Assembly (NCBI GenBank): GCA_005888925.1
Contig: VBCP01000087.1
Location: 1-5,113 of the forward strand
Direction: 5' to 3'
DNA from: Betaproteobacteria bacterium
GTDB lineage: Bacteria; Pseudomonadota; Gammaproteobacteria; Burkholderiales; SG8-39
DNA: 5,113 nucleotides
Shown: one piece after another, positions 1-5,113 of the stretch
How positions within the stretch are numbered: the first letter of the stretch is position 1
Layout of the letters: the number at the start of each line of letters is the position of its first letter
Notes under the pieces: generated by a model
What the model was told of the DNA's origin: nothing
The model's database searches: none
What the model saw: the letters and a program-made list of their open reading frames with translations, nothing else
Translations under genes and position numbers: made by a program

Positions 1-161
1 CGCTGCCGACGCCGCATCCGAAGCTGCGCATCGCGCAGGTGCGTGCGCCGGAAAACCCGGCGCTGCTCGAGGACGTCCTGGGGTGGCTGGCGCGGCCCGA
101 CGGCACCGACGTGAGCGAGCGCCTGCGCGCCTGGGTGCCCGAGTACGGCACGGGCGCCTAG
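1..161 (+). CDS. 3' end of a gene cut by the left edge; possibly CapD/FlaA1-like nucleotide-sugar epimerase/dehydratase
   Basis: An open frame (codons beginning at base 3) runs in from the left edge and stops at TAG 159-161, giving 52 residues. The codons have the strong third-position G/C bias of the neighbouring genes, which supports a real coding end. The fragment has 'TPHPKLRIAQVRAPEN' near its start and finishes 'RAWVPEYGTGA'. A 'HPKL' stretch followed by an acidic helix and a terminal 'VPEY' resembles, from memory, the C-terminal tail of CapD/WbpM/FlaA1-type UDP-sugar 4,6-dehydratases. These are membrane enzymes that make precursors for O-antigen or capsule, which would fit the neighbouring LPS genes. 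No catalytic motif lies in the visible part, so the identity is a guess; another polysaccharide-biosynthesis enzyme is equally possible. It is convergent with the next gene and shares the CTAG stop tetranucleotide. Confidence 0.6.
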   Translation, partial: LPTPHPKLRIAQVRAPENPALLEDVLGWLARPDGTDVSERLRAWVPEYGTGA

Positions 162-925
162 CGGCCGTCCGCCTTGCGCAGCTCCATGAGCTTCGCGTAC
201 TTCATGTAGCTGTTCATGCAGCCGATCGAGATGTGCAGCAGGCCCGGCACGCCATCGAGAAAGCCCAGGCGCAGCACGTAGAACTTGAAGAAGCGCACTA
301 CCGGAGAGAAGAGCAGCCGCAGCACGCCCGAGCCGCGGCCGAGCTCGTAGGCCTGGCGCGCGGCGAGCGTGGTGTAGCGGTTCTGCCGGTCGAGATAGGC
401 GGCGAGATCGTCCGAGGAATCGTGCATCAGGTCGCCTTCGAGCGTGCCGGGCGTCACGGCGTAGAGCACCTTCTCGTGCACCAGATCATCGCTCCAGCGC
501 GCGTTCATGCGGTTGAAGAGCCGCGGGCTCCAGTCCGGATAGCCTTCGCCGTGTGACAGCCACCGACCCAGAAAGCGGTTGCGCCGCGGCATGCGGTACA
601 CGGGCGACACCGGCGCCGCCAGGGCTTTGCCGATGCTCGCGGCGAGCTCGGCGGAAACGCGCTCGTCGGCGTCGATGCACAGCACCCAGTCGTTCTTCGC
701 CTGGTCGACGGCGAACTGCTTCTGGCGGCCGAAGCCGAGCCACTCCTTCTGCACCACGCGCGCGCCGCGGCGCGCGGCGATCTCGAGCGTGCCGTCGCTC
801 GACGCGGAGTCGACGATCAGCATCTCGTCGGCGAAGGCGAGGCTCTCGAGGCAGGAATCGAGCACCGCGGCGGCGTTGCGCGTGATCAGCACGGCCGAGA
901 GCGGTGCGCGGGGCGGGGCGCTCAA
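158..925 (-). CDS. waaE: GT2 family glycosyltransferase, WaaE/KdtX-like (LPS core sugar transferase)
   Basis: Predicted cytoplasmic-face glycosyltransferase that would transfer a sugar from a nucleotide donor to the LPS inner core; in characterised WaaE proteins this is a beta-1,4-glucose added to heptose I. The 255-residue product has a GT-A fold pattern: an N-terminal strand 'AVLITRN' (11-17), 'VDSASSDGT' (39-47) typical of GT2 donor binding, and 'CIDADERV' (83-90) carrying the metal-binding DxD-type D85/D87. 'WSPRLFNR' (132-139) and 'VHEKV' (149-153) match the acceptor side of the WaaE group. The C-terminal third is hydrophobic and aromatic (about 203-245, 'FFKFYVLRLGFLDG'), suggesting peripheral membrane association. 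The TTG start at 925-923 is chosen because AAGGA lies 7 nt upstream and the domain begins 10 residues later. The frame stays open to an upstream ATG (1063), but that adds 46 non-homologous-looking residues and runs into waaC. The exact acceptor and donor sugars cannot be read from sequence. Confidence 0.88.
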   Translation of the reverse strand: MSAPPRAPLSAVLITRNAAAVLDSCLESLAFADEMLIVDSASSDGTLEIAARRGARVVQKEWLGFGRQKQFAVDQAKNDWVLCIDADERVSAELAASIGKALAAPVSPVYRMPRRNRFLGRWLSHGEGYPDWSPRLFNRMNARWSDDLVHEKVLYAVTPGTLEGDLMHDSSDDLAAYLDRQNRYTTLAARQAYELGRGSGVLRLLFSPVVRFFKFYVLRLGFLDGVPGLLHISIGCMNSYMKYAKLMELRKADGR

Positions 926-983
926 ATTCTTATCCTTATCCCATACAATCGCGGCCAATAATTTTAAATGGCTTTGTCCGACG
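926..983. promoter_or_regulatory. Divergent intergenic region, likely promoter area for the GT2 gene and waaC
   Basis: This is the only AT-richer stretch in the window (for example 958-969) and lies between two divergently oriented genes. On the plus strand TACAAT (944-949) matches five of six bases of the -10 consensus, and would start a transcript near 956. On the minus strand TAAAAT (966 to 961) also matches five of six. Neither has a convincing -35 box at 16-18 bp spacing; the best minus-strand candidate, TTAAGC (988 to 983), matches only three of six. Base composition and gene orientation support promoter activity, but the exact elements are guesses. Confidence 0.35.
933..937 (-). promoter_or_regulatory. 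Shine-Dalgarno site deciding the TTG start of the GT2 gene
   Basis: On the minus strand AAGGA (937 to 933) sits 7 nt before TTG 925-923, ideal spacing for ribosome binding. It lies within a tandem repeat of TTATCC (plus strand 930-935 and 936-941), so a second, weaker purine run lies just upstream. This is the main reason for preferring the TTG over upstream starts in the same frame. Confidence 0.6.
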
Positions 984-988
984 CTTAA
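968..988 (+). other. Six-codon ATG reading frame ending just inside waaC, one frame off
   Basis: ATG at 968 opens M-A-L-S-D-A and stops at TAA 986-988. It is the only ATG close upstream of waaC. It sits in a different frame from the heptosyltransferase, and its stop overlaps the second waaC codon (AAG 987-989). No clear Shine-Dalgarno sequence precedes it. It may be the true waaC start displaced by a one-base error or mutation, a tiny leader, or chance. Confidence 0.25.
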
Positions 989-1907
989 GATCCTCTTCGT
1001 CAAGACCTCGTCGCTCGGCGACGTGGTGCATAACTGCCCCGCGGTGAGCGACGCCGCGCGCAAGCTCCCGGCCGCCGAGATCGACTGGGTCGTCGAGGAG
1101 CCGTTCGCCGCGATCGCGGCGATGCACGCGTCGGTGCGCCGCGTGATCCCGGTGCGGCTGCGCCGCTGGCGCCGGCAGTGGTGGCGCGCCGCGACGTGGC
1201 GCGAGATCGGCGCTTTCCGCGCAGCCGTGAGCGCGGAGCGCTACGACGCGGTCATCGATACGCAATCGCTGATCAAGAGCGCGCTGATCTCCACCTTTGC
1301 GCTCGGCGAGCGCCACGGCATGGACGCATCGAGCGCGCGCGAGTGGCTTGCGGCGCGCTTCTATCAGCGCCGGCATGCCGTGCCGCGCGGCCTGCATGCC
1401 GTGGAGCGCAATCGCCGCCTCACCGCGGCGGCGCTGGGATACACGCTCGAGCCCGCGCTGGACTACGGCCTCGCGCCGATCGCGGGCGACGCCGGTGATG
1501 CGCCGTATGCCGTGTTCCTCACCATGACGAGCCGCGCGGACAAGCTGTGGCCCGAGGAGCGCTGGATCGAGCTCGGGCGCGCGCTAGGCGTGCGGGTCGT
1601 GCTGCCGTGGGGCAGCGACGCGGAGCGCGCGCGGGCGGGGCGCATCGCCGCCGCCCTCTCGGAAGCGGAAGTCACGCCGCGCATGACGCTCGAGCAGCTC
1701 GCGCGGCTTTTGGTGCGGGCGCAGGCCGTCATCGGCGTCGACACCGGGCTCACACACCTGGCGGCGGCACTGGGCGCCCGGAGCGTCGGCATCTATTGCG
1801 GCTCCGATCCGGCGCTCACCGGCATCTACGGTGCGCCGCAGGCGACGAACGTCGGTGCGCTCGGCGTTGCGCCGAGCGCGGCCGAAGTGTTGCGGGTTCT
1901 GCGGTGA
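984..1907 (+). CDS. waaC: ADP-heptose:LPS heptosyltransferase I (WaaC/RfaC), start codon unresolved
   Basis: GT9 enzyme that transfers L-glycero-D-manno-heptose from ADP-heptose to the first Kdo of Kdo2-lipid A at the inner face of the cytoplasmic membrane. From 984 the product is 307 residues, close to the roughly 320 of E. coli WaaC, and aligns throughout by eye: 'KILFVKTSSLGDV' (2-14) with the catalytic-base Asp at 13, as in E. coli; 'RRWRRQWW' (60-67); 'DTQSLIKSAL' (92-101); 'LHAVERNR' (137-144); 'TMTSRADKLWPEE' (180-192) with donor-binding Lys187; 'LPWG' (207-210); and the ADP-heptose site 'GVDTGLTHLAAAL' (251-263). The coordinate 984 is set by homology: codon 1 there is CTT, not a known start. 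ACG (981) precedes it, and the next in-frame GTG (882) and TTG (876) lie inside the divergent gene. The gene body shows no internal stop. Its TGA overlaps the waaA GTG. It might be mis-sequenced or mutated at the 5' end; the family call itself is firm. Confidence 0.85.
   Translation, partial: LKILFVKTSSLGDVVHNCPAVSDAARKLPAAEIDWVVEEPFAAIAAMHASVRRVIPVRLRRWRRQWWRAATWREIGAFRAAVSAERYDAVIDTQSLIKSALISTFALGERHGMDASSAREWLAARFYQRRHAVPRGLHAVERNRRLTAAALGYTLEPALDYGLAPIAGDAGDAPYAVFLTMTSRADKLWPEERWIELGRALGVRVVLPWGSDAERARAGRIAAALSEAEVTPRMTLEQLARLLVRAQAVIGVDTGLTHLAAALGARSVGIYCGSDPALTGIYGAPQATNVGALGVAPSAAEVLRVLR
1105..1122. repeat. 18-bp perfect palindrome inside waaC
   Basis: TCGCCGCGATCGCGGCGA reads the same on both strands and is centred on CGATCG. 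It encodes part of an Ala-rich helix ('FAAIAAM') in waaC, and alternating GCG/GCC alanine codons can create such symmetry by chance. No function is claimed. Confidence 0.35.
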
Positions 1908-3127
1908 GAGCGCTGTACACGGTGCTGCTGCGGCTCGCGCTGCCATTCCTGCTCGCGCGGCTGTGGTGGCGCGGCCGCGCCGAACCCGGCTATCGCGATG
2001 CGGTGACCGAGCGCTTCGGCATCTATCGCATCGACCGCGCGGAGCGGCTGCTGTGGATTCACGCCGTGTCGGTCGGCGAAGCGCGCGCCGCCGAGCCGCT
2101 GGTGCGCGCGCTGGGCGGCGCCTTGCCCGATCACCGCATCCTCATGACCTGCACCACGGCGGCGGGCCGCGAGACGATCAAGCAGCTCTACGGCGAGTCG
2201 CTGCTCAGCGCGTATCTGCCCTACGACTTTCCCGAGGCGGCGCAGGGGTTCCTGCAGTACTTCCGGCCGCGCCTGGGGATCCTGATGGAGACCGAGATCT
2301 GGCCCAACCTGCTCGAGCAATGCGCGCGGCACCGCGTGCCGGTGATGCTCGCCAACGCGCGCCTTTCCGAGAAATCGGCGCGCGGCTATCGCCGCTGGCG
2401 GGCGCTGCTGCGACCCGCTTTCGCTTCGCTCGCGGCGGTATGCGCGCAGAGCGCGGCGGACGCGCAGCGGCTGCGCGCGGTCGGCGCGCCTGCGGTAGAA
2501 GTCACCGGCAACCTGAAATTCGATGTCGAGCCGGACGCCGCGCAGCTCGCCGCCGGAGCCGCCTGGCGCAGTGCGCTTGCACGGCGCGTGATCCTTCTCG
2601 CCAGCACCCGGGAAGGCGAGGAGCGCATGCTGCTGGACGCGGCGCCGGCGGATTTGGCAGCGCTGCTGCTCGTGGTGCCGCGGCATCCGCGGCGCTTCGA
2701 CGAAGTGGCCGAGCTCGCGCAATCGCGCCGCAGCCGGCAATCGACGCCGGCGTCCGCCGACCGCGTCCACCTCGGCGACAGCATGGGTGAGATGGCGTTC
2801 TATTACGGCGCCTGCGATGTGGCGATCATCGGCGGCTCCTTTGCGCCGCTCGGCGGCCAGAACCTGATCGAGGCGCTGGCGGCCGGCGCGCCCGTGATCG
2901 TCGGGCCGCACATGTACAACTTCGCCCAAGCGACCGAGCTCGCCGTGGCGGCAGGCGCGGCCATCCAGGTGCCTGACGCTGCGTCGGCGATGCGCGGTGC
3001 CATTGGCTTGCTGGCGAACGAAGAGCAAAGGCGCCGCATGAGCGAGGCTGGACGGAATCTTTGCGCCGCGCACCGCGGGGCGACTGCGCGGCATCTGGCG
3101 GCGTGCCGCCGGCTGCTACAGCTGTAG
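1904..3127 (+). CDS. waaA: 3-deoxy-D-manno-octulosonic acid (Kdo) transferase, WaaA/KdtA
   Basis: Membrane-anchored GT30 enzyme that transfers Kdo from CMP-Kdo to the lipid A precursor lipid IVA, the essential first step of LPS core assembly. The 407-residue product is close to E. coli WaaA (425). An N-terminal hydrophobic anchor (about 4-22, 'LYTVLLRLALPFLLARL') is followed by 'AVSVGEARAAEPLVRAL' (54-70), whose Glu59 corresponds to the catalytic base (Glu60 in E. coli). Then come 'YLPYDFP' (104-110), 'METEIWPNL' (128-136), 'ANARLSEKSARGY' (150-162), 'VTGNLKFD' (200-207), 'VPRHPRRF' (258-265), 'GDSMGEM' (291-297) and 'GPHMYNF' (334-340). 'GGSFAPLGGQNLIEA' (310-324) is the CMP-binding region. 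GTG 1904 is chosen because it overlaps the waaC stop as GTGA and gives the usual N-terminus, suggesting translational coupling. The 3' end overlaps convergent tolC by 12 bp. Whether it adds one, two or more Kdo units cannot be judged. Confidence 0.97.
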   Translation: MRALYTVLLRLALPFLLARLWWRGRAEPGYRDAVTERFGIYRIDRAERLLWIHAVSVGEARAAEPLVRALGGALPDHRILMTCTTAAGRETIKQLYGESLLSAYLPYDFPEAAQGFLQYFRPRLGILMETEIWPNLLEQCARHRVPVMLANARLSEKSARGYRRWRALLRPAFASLAAVCAQSAADAQRLRAVGAPAVEVTGNLKFDVEPDAAQLAAGAAWRSALARRVILLASTREGEERMLLDAAPADLAALLLVVPRHPRRFDEVAELAQSRRSRQSTPASADRVHLGDSMGEMAFYYGACDVAIIGGSFAPLGGQNLIEALAAGAPVIVGPHMYNFAQATELAVAAGAAIQVPDAASAMRGAIGLLANEEQRRRMSEAGRNLCAAHRGATARHLAACRRLLQL

Positions 3128-3128
3128 C
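3115..3128. repeat. 14-bp perfect palindrome spanning the shared ends of waaA and tolC
   Basis: GCTACAGCTGTAGC is its own reverse complement. The inner 12 bases (3116-3127) are the last three codons plus stop of waaA on the plus strand and of tolC on the minus strand. CCGG blocks (3109-3112 and 3131-3134) flank it symmetrically and could extend a stem beyond a 2-nt interior mismatch. There is no T-run on either side, so a classical rho-independent terminator is not supported. Confidence 0.7.
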
Positions 3129-4474
3129 GCCCGGTTCACTTCCTCGAGGTCTTCTTCGCGCAGGCTGCCGGCCGCGGCCTTGAGGCGCAGCTGGTTGAGG
3201 ATCGCGTTGTAGCGCGCGACGGCCAAGTCGCGCCGGGTGGAGAAGAGCTGCTGCTGCGCGTTCAGCACGTCGATATTGATGCGCACGCCGACCTCGTAGC
3301 CCAGGCGGTTCGAATCGAGCGCGCTCTGCGAGGAGGTCAGCGCCTGCTCGAGCGCGCCGACCTGCGCGATGCCGTTGATCACGGCGAGATAGGTCTGGCG
3401 GGTCGTCACCGCCGCGGTACGGCGCGCATTTTCGAGATCCTGGCCCGCCTTGAGATAGTTGGCCGCGGCTTCGCGCTCGCGCGAGCTCAAGCTGCCGCCC
3501 TGGTAGAGCGGCACCGCCAGCTGCAGCGCGATCTGCCCGGTGGTGATCTCGCGCCCGATGCCGCTCTGCAGCGACCCCGTATCGCGCGTCGTGCCGTACG
3601 TACCGACGAGGTCGAGCGTCGGCAGGTGCCCCGCGCTCGCGCGCTTCGCCTCGAGCTGCGCGACGTCGGCCACTGCCTGCTGGATGAGCACCGGGTAGCT
3701 CTGCTTCTCCGCGAGATCGACCCAGCTTTGCATGTCGTTCGGCGTCGGCGGCGACAGGCGAATCTCGGCGCGCAGGGGCTTGAGCTGCGCGTACTCCTTG
3801 CCCGTGACGAGCTGCAGCGCCCGGCGCTTGTTCTCCAGGTCGTTCTGCGCGGCGATCTCCTGGGCGATGATCAGGTCATAGCGCGCCTGGGCCTCGTGCG
3901 TGTCGGTGATCGTCGCCGTGCCGACCTCGAAGTTGCGCTTCGCCTGCGCCAGCTGCTCCGAGATCGCCGCCTTCTGCGCCCCGACCAGCGCGAGGGTGTC
4001 CTGCGCCGCGAGCACGTCGAAATAGGCCTGCGCCGCGCGCACGGTGAGGTCCTGGCTCGCCTGGGCGAAGGTCGCCTCTGCCTGGCGCACCTGGTAATCG
4101 GCCTGGTCGCGCTGCGCCAGGTTCTGCGGCCGGAACACCGGCTGGCTGAGCGTGAAGGTGTAGCCCGCGGTCGTCGGGCTGCGTACGAAGTCCTGCTGCA
4201 CGAGCTGGTTGCTCGATTCGAGCACGATGCGCTGCGCGGCCGTGTTGGCGGTGAGGTTGAGGCTCGGCAGCAGCAGCGCGCGCGCCTGCGGGATGCGCTC
4301 GCGCCCGGCCTCGAGCGAAAAGCGCGCGGCGCCATACACGGCGTCGTAGCGCTGCGCGTCGCGGTAGACCTGGAGCAGGTCCTCGGCCGCGGCGGGCAAA
4401 GCCACGGCCGCCAGCGTGAAGGCCCAGGCTCTAATAAAGCGGCACCGTCGGATCGACGGTTCTCGACCAGGCAT
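3116..4474 (-). CDS. tolC: TolC-family outer-membrane efflux/type I secretion channel protein
   Basis: Outer-membrane factor forming a trimeric beta-barrel with a periplasmic alpha-helical tunnel, used by tripartite efflux pumps and type I secretion. Translation from ATG 4474 gives 452 residues: a signal peptide with a basic n-region ('IRRCRFIR', 8-15), hydrophobic core (16-29) and likely cleavage after AAA (28-30), then 'EDLLQVYRDAQRYD', the usual mature start. The family's internal duplication is visible: 'FEVGTATITDTHEAQARYD' (182-200) in the first half and 'YEVGVRINIDVLNAQQQL' (393-410) in the second, each followed by a long coiled-coil helix. 'QPVF' (111-114) and 'VPLYQGG' (321-327) mark the barrel strands of each half. 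The frame is open further upstream (ATG 4555), but ATG 4474 gives the cleanest signal peptide and has a G-run a few bases before it. It overlaps the rhodanese gene by 44 bp. No pump or adaptor gene is visible, so the substrate is unknown. Confidence 0.93.
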   Translation of the reverse strand: MPGREPSIRRCRFIRAWAFTLAAVALPAAAEDLLQVYRDAQRYDAVYGAARFSLEAGRERIPQARALLLPSLNLTANTAAQRIVLESSNQLVQQDFVRSPTTAGYTFTLSQPVFRPQNLAQRDQADYQVRQAEATFAQASQDLTVRAAQAYFDVLAAQDTLALVGAQKAAISEQLAQAKRNFEVGTATITDTHEAQARYDLIIAQEIAAQNDLENKRRALQLVTGKEYAQLKPLRAEIRLSPPTPNDMQSWVDLAEKQSYPVLIQQAVADVAQLEAKRASAGHLPTLDLVGTYGTTRDTGSLQSGIGREITTGQIALQLAVPLYQGGSLSSREREAAANYLKAGQDLENARRTAAVTTRQTYLAVINGIAQVGALEQALTSSQSALDSNRLGYEVGVRINIDVLNAQQQLFSTRRDLAVARYNAILNQLRLKAAAGSLREEDLEEVNRALQL

Positions 4475-4754
4475 CCACGCCCCCCACGAGATTATGGACT
4501 TTTGTATAACCGGCTTTTTCGAGGAACATCGCCACCTGCTGGCTGCGGCCGCCATGGTGGCAAATGGCGATCACGTCCTTGCCCGGGTCGATTTCTCCGA
4601 GGCGTCCAGGTATTTCGCGCATCGGCACGAACTGCGCGCCTGCGATGCGCGCCTTTTCGTACTCCCATGCCTCGCGCACGTCGAGGAGCAGCGGCTTTGC
4701 GCGGCTCGCATCGGCGAGCCACGCGGCCAACTCGGACGCGCTGATCTGTTTCAT
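4431..4754 (-). CDS. Single-domain rhodanese-like sulfurtransferase
   Basis: Small cytoplasmic protein (107 residues) made of one rhodanese domain, expected to carry sulfane sulfur as a cysteine persulfide. 'LLLDVREAWEYEKARIAGA' (22-40) is the conserved N-terminal half (CH2-like motif). 'CHHGGRS' (65-71) is the active-site loop with nucleophile Cys65 and Arg70 closing the six-residue loop. 'VHNLVGGVDAW' (86-96) is the conserved C-terminal strand and helix. The six-residue loop is typical of sulfurtransferases rather than of Cdc25-like phosphatases, which have seven. ATG 4754 lies 3 bp after the TAA of the methyltransferase-like gene, pointing to coupled translation, while the 3' end runs 44 bp into tolC. 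There is no signal peptide, so it is not exported with TolC. The physiological acceptor (cyanide, thioredoxin or other) is not evident, and it should not be equated with GlpE without testing. Confidence 0.93.
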   Translation of the reverse strand: MKQISASELAAWLADASRAKPLLLDVREAWEYEKARIAGAQFVPMREIPGRLGEIDPGKDVIAICHHGGRSQQVAMFLEKAGYTKVHNLVGGVDAWSRTVDPTVPLY

Positions 4755-4757
4755 CCG

Positions 4758-5113
4758 TTAGAAGCGAAAACGGACGGGCTGCTCGGCGTTCACCAGCGAC
4801 GCGACCACGGTCTCGAAGAGATCGACGCTGTGAAACGCGCCCGGCGCGGTGCAACTCACGACGCGCGCGGTCATCGCCGGCGCCTCGCCGACCACGGCGA
4901 AGAGGCGGCCGCCGATCTCGAGCTGCTCGAGAAAGGCCTGCGGCAGCACCGGCGTGGAACCGGTGAGCACGATCACATGGTAGGGCGCATGGCGCTCCCA
5001 GCCGCGGGCGGCGTCGCCGATCTCCAGGGTGACATTGGCTGCACCGTGGCGCTCCAGGTTGCGCCGGCCGAACGCGGCCAGCGCGGGCTTGATCTCGACC
5101 GAGTACACGTGCG
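4758..5113 (-). CDS. Protein-L-isoaspartate O-methyltransferase-like protein, C-terminal part
   Basis: C-terminal 118 codons of an S-adenosylmethionine-dependent methyltransferase; the N-terminal half, including the first SAM-binding glycine motif, lies beyond the right edge. The fragment opens 'HVYSVEIKPALAAFGRRNLERHG', which matches the acidic loop after motif I that contacts the ribose of SAM in PCMT enzymes. It continues 'NVTLEIGDAARGWERHAPYHVIVLTGSTPVLP' (motif II region) and 'LEIGGRLFAVVG' (motif III). A GTG at 5108 is in frame but lies inside the domain, so it is not a real start. Canonical PCMTs usually have D-x-I-x-V-T-A-A-A where this one reads YHVIVLTGSTP, so this is a divergent subfamily and isoaspartyl repair activity is uncertain. 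It ends with TAA 4760-4758, 3 bp before the rhodanese ATG, and is probably the upstream gene of the operon running into tolC. Confidence 0.87.
   Translation of the reverse strand, partial: HVYSVEIKPALAAFGRRNLERHGAANVTLEIGDAARGWERHAPYHVIVLTGSTPVLPQAFLEQLEIGGRLFAVVGEAPAMTARVVSCTAPGAFHSVDLFETVVASLVNAEQPVRFRF

Noticed and set aside
579..983. Upstream extension of the waaC frame back to ATG 579
   Set aside because: The extra residues are antisense to the GT2 gene, show no homology, and would overlap its conserved DxD region; homology begins at about 984-987.
926..1063. 46-residue N-terminal extension of the GT2 glycosyltransferase (ATG 1063)
   Set aside because: It would overlap the conserved 5' part of waaC, and a TTG with a well-placed Shine-Dalgarno sequence sits just before the domain.
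1547..1903. Extension of the waaA frame upstream to ATG 1547
   Set aside because: The residues before 1904 are an out-of-frame translation of waaC, rich in Arg/Ala; the normal WaaA N-terminus and membrane anchor begin right after GTG 1904.
1826..3094. Long minus-strand open frame (422 codons) opposite waaA
   Set aside because: It lies entirely antisense to a gene with clear full-length homology, its product is Arg/Ala/His-rich with no recognisable domain, and GC-rich codon bias routinely leaves such frames open.
3109..3134. Bidirectional rho-independent terminator between waaA and tolC
   Set aside because: The palindrome has no proper loop and no T-run follows on either strand.
3626..4744. 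Long plus-strand open frame (372 codons) opposite tolC and the rhodanese gene
   Set aside because: It is antisense to two well-supported genes and has low-complexity Arg/Leu-rich composition, so it is a codon-bias shadow.

Overview
The window looks like a chromosomal piece of a very GC-rich proteobacterium, most likely a betaproteobacterium. This is inferred from strongly G/C-biased third codon positions, tightly packed genes, and a gene order (isoaspartate methyltransferase-like, rhodanese, TolC, converging on Kdo transferase) that I recall from Burkholderiales and relatives. No sequence search was possible, so the taxonomic call is soft. The theme is outer-envelope construction: lipopolysaccharide inner-core assembly next to an outer-membrane export channel.

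Layout from left to right. Bases 1-161 (+) hold the last 52 codons of an unidentified gene, possibly a CapD/FlaA1-like nucleotide-sugar dehydratase. It converges, sharing a CTAG stop tetranucleotide, on a GT2 glycosyltransferase of the WaaE/KdtX kind (158-925, -), which most likely starts at a TTG codon with a good Shine-Dalgarno sequence. A short AT-richer divergent region (about 926-983) separates this from heptosyltransferase I, waaC (984-1907, +). The waaC start is a puzzle: the position equivalent to Met1 of the E. coli enzyme is a CTT codon, and the only nearby ATG (968) is one frame out and ends at TAA after six codons. waaC overlaps Kdo transferase, waaA/kdtA (1904-3127, +), in a GTGA junction.

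The right half is transcribed leftwards and probably forms one operon: an isoaspartate-O-methyltransferase-like protein (4758 to beyond the right edge, N-terminus missing), a single-domain rhodanese (4431-4754) and a TolC-family outer-membrane efflux protein (3116-4474). tolC and waaA converge and overlap by 12 bp in a perfect palindrome, so both genes end with the same codons, CTA CAG CTG TAG.

Functionally, WaaA adds Kdo to lipid A, WaaC adds the first heptose to Kdo, and the WaaE-like enzyme probably adds a sugar to the inner-core heptose. TolC supplies an outer-membrane exit duct for efflux or type I secretion. I see no tRNA, rRNA, CRISPR array, insertion sequence or phage gene, and no gene-free stretch over 300 bp. 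I found no convincing previously undescribed system. The points worth a second look are the waaC start, the shared stop structures and the overlapping reading frames.
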